A DNA stretch of 64,000 nt, taken from positions 32,656,270 to 32,720,269 of the forward strand of contig NW_023998415.1 in NCBI RefSeq assembly GCF_014805625.2. The letters run 5' to 3'. A program made the position numbers and the translations under genes. This document shows positions 63,289-64,000 of the stretch, one piece after another. This stretch comes from Glossina fuscipes (taxonomy: Eukaryota > Arthropoda > Insecta > Diptera > Glossinidae). The notes beneath the pieces are model-generated. The model was not told the DNA's origin, ran no database searches, and saw only the letters and a list, made by a program, of their open reading frames with translations. The number at the start of each line of letters is the position of its first letter. Position 1 is the stretch's first letter.

Positions 63289-64000
63289 TAAGTGCCGTTT
63301 TCACAATATCATACATCACATGTGTTCGAGTGTTTCTTTTAACAGTTCTCTTCTTCGAAGAAGCAGCTATATGCGAGCATTGATTGAAAGACTCCTCCAG
63401 ATGTGGTTTTTCAGCGCGTGTTTACCTAAGCATCTACAGTATTTCGCTGTGCATGAAATATCACTGGGAAATGTTTATTTTGTTAAAGACTAATTAATTG
63501 AAATTTAAGTGATTAATGGCACCTTTAAGTTAAGCAACAAGAAAACGAATCATTTCGTTCGAATTGTTTCAACATTCCAAGCAAAGTGAACATCAAAGCT
63601 GCAAACTATCAAATGCGGTGAATACTTTGTTGAAGTAATTTTATTACCAAACTTCCAAAAACTAACAAATAATTTTGGTTCTTTTTCTGACTATCACAAT
63701 AACAGATGACTAAGCACCATTTTGTTAAACTTTTTTCTCTTGTGAATTTTTCTTTCATCACGAATGATATTCAAAAAGTTTTGCGATGAATCGAATACTT
63801 ACATAATACTCTACTTAAAAGTAGCACCGCTTCCGAGTCTGCTTACATTATTTCGAAAATATGTTTTCCAATTGTCAACCGATTCACATCACAGCTAGCA
63901 TTTCTACGTTCATAGTAACATTCTCTAGTAAAGCGCATGAGATTATTATTATTTTTTTTTTGATTAGTTTACTTTATAGAATTTTATAGCGGCTTATTGG
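63289..64000. other. AT-rich non-coding DNA
   Basis: No recognisable gene or element. A short poly-T sits near 63951. Confidence 0.4.

Overview
This is a gene-poor, AT-rich animal chromosome segment, most likely from a higher fly. I lean towards a brachyceran such as a tephritid fruit fly, but the sequence does not prove the family. The grounds are: phase-compatible introns; long (TA)n, poly-T, GA/GATA and trinucleotide microsatellites; insect-type mariner, piggyBac-like, jockey-like and R2/R4-like transposon remains; and one exon of a fly-style leucine-rich-repeat (LRR) surface protein. There is no operon structure. Apart from low-complexity runs and two transposon frames, almost every open frame is under 150 codons and looks like chance.

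Layout. 1-12140: intronic or intergenic DNA. It holds a Gag-like zinc-knuckle relic (1132-1401), T-rich microsatellite DNA (4.4-5.6 kb) and a mariner C-terminal relic (10861-10983). 12141-13198: the only convincing host coding exon. It is the 3'-terminal exon of an LRR protein, with the LRR C-terminal cap, a long Ser/Gly-rich insertion containing a 100-N assembly gap, and a hydrophobic C-terminus that looks like a GPI-anchor signal (connectin-like candidate). No upstream LRR exon is visible, so an intron of more than 12 kb is implied. 13199-about 21 kb: A-rich DNA with many poly-A, AAT, GAT and TA tracts, possibly in part a long 3' UTR. 21-28.9 kb: AT-rich DNA with GA/GATA arrays in opposite orientations and an old mariner N-terminal relic (26524-26798).

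29-31.1 kb: a 5'-truncated, decayed jockey/I-type LINE on the minus strand. 35.6-35.9 kb: a degenerate copy of a short interspersed element. 36528-37725: a nearly full-length but dead mariner with both terminal inverted repeats (TIRs). 38.37-38.44 kb: a tRNA-related SINE fragment. 39.9-40.7 kb: a piggyBac-like relic. 42841-43102: a small TIR element (MITE). 51.1-51.9 and 61.9-62.8 kb: two larger copies of the hairpin-ended interspersed family. 56.2 kb: a tRNA-like SINE head. 58.7-60 kb: a decayed R2/R4-type non-LTR reverse transcriptase whose active-site YMDD has become YMGD.

The window is therefore mainly a fossil record of several independent transposon invasions downstream of, and in an intron of, one LRR adhesion-type gene. 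I found no credible previously undescribed molecular system. The most useful leads are the split LRR cap with its serine insertion, the dead mariner inside a TA microsatellite, at least three mariner lineages of different age, and the three-copy hairpin-ended repeat family.
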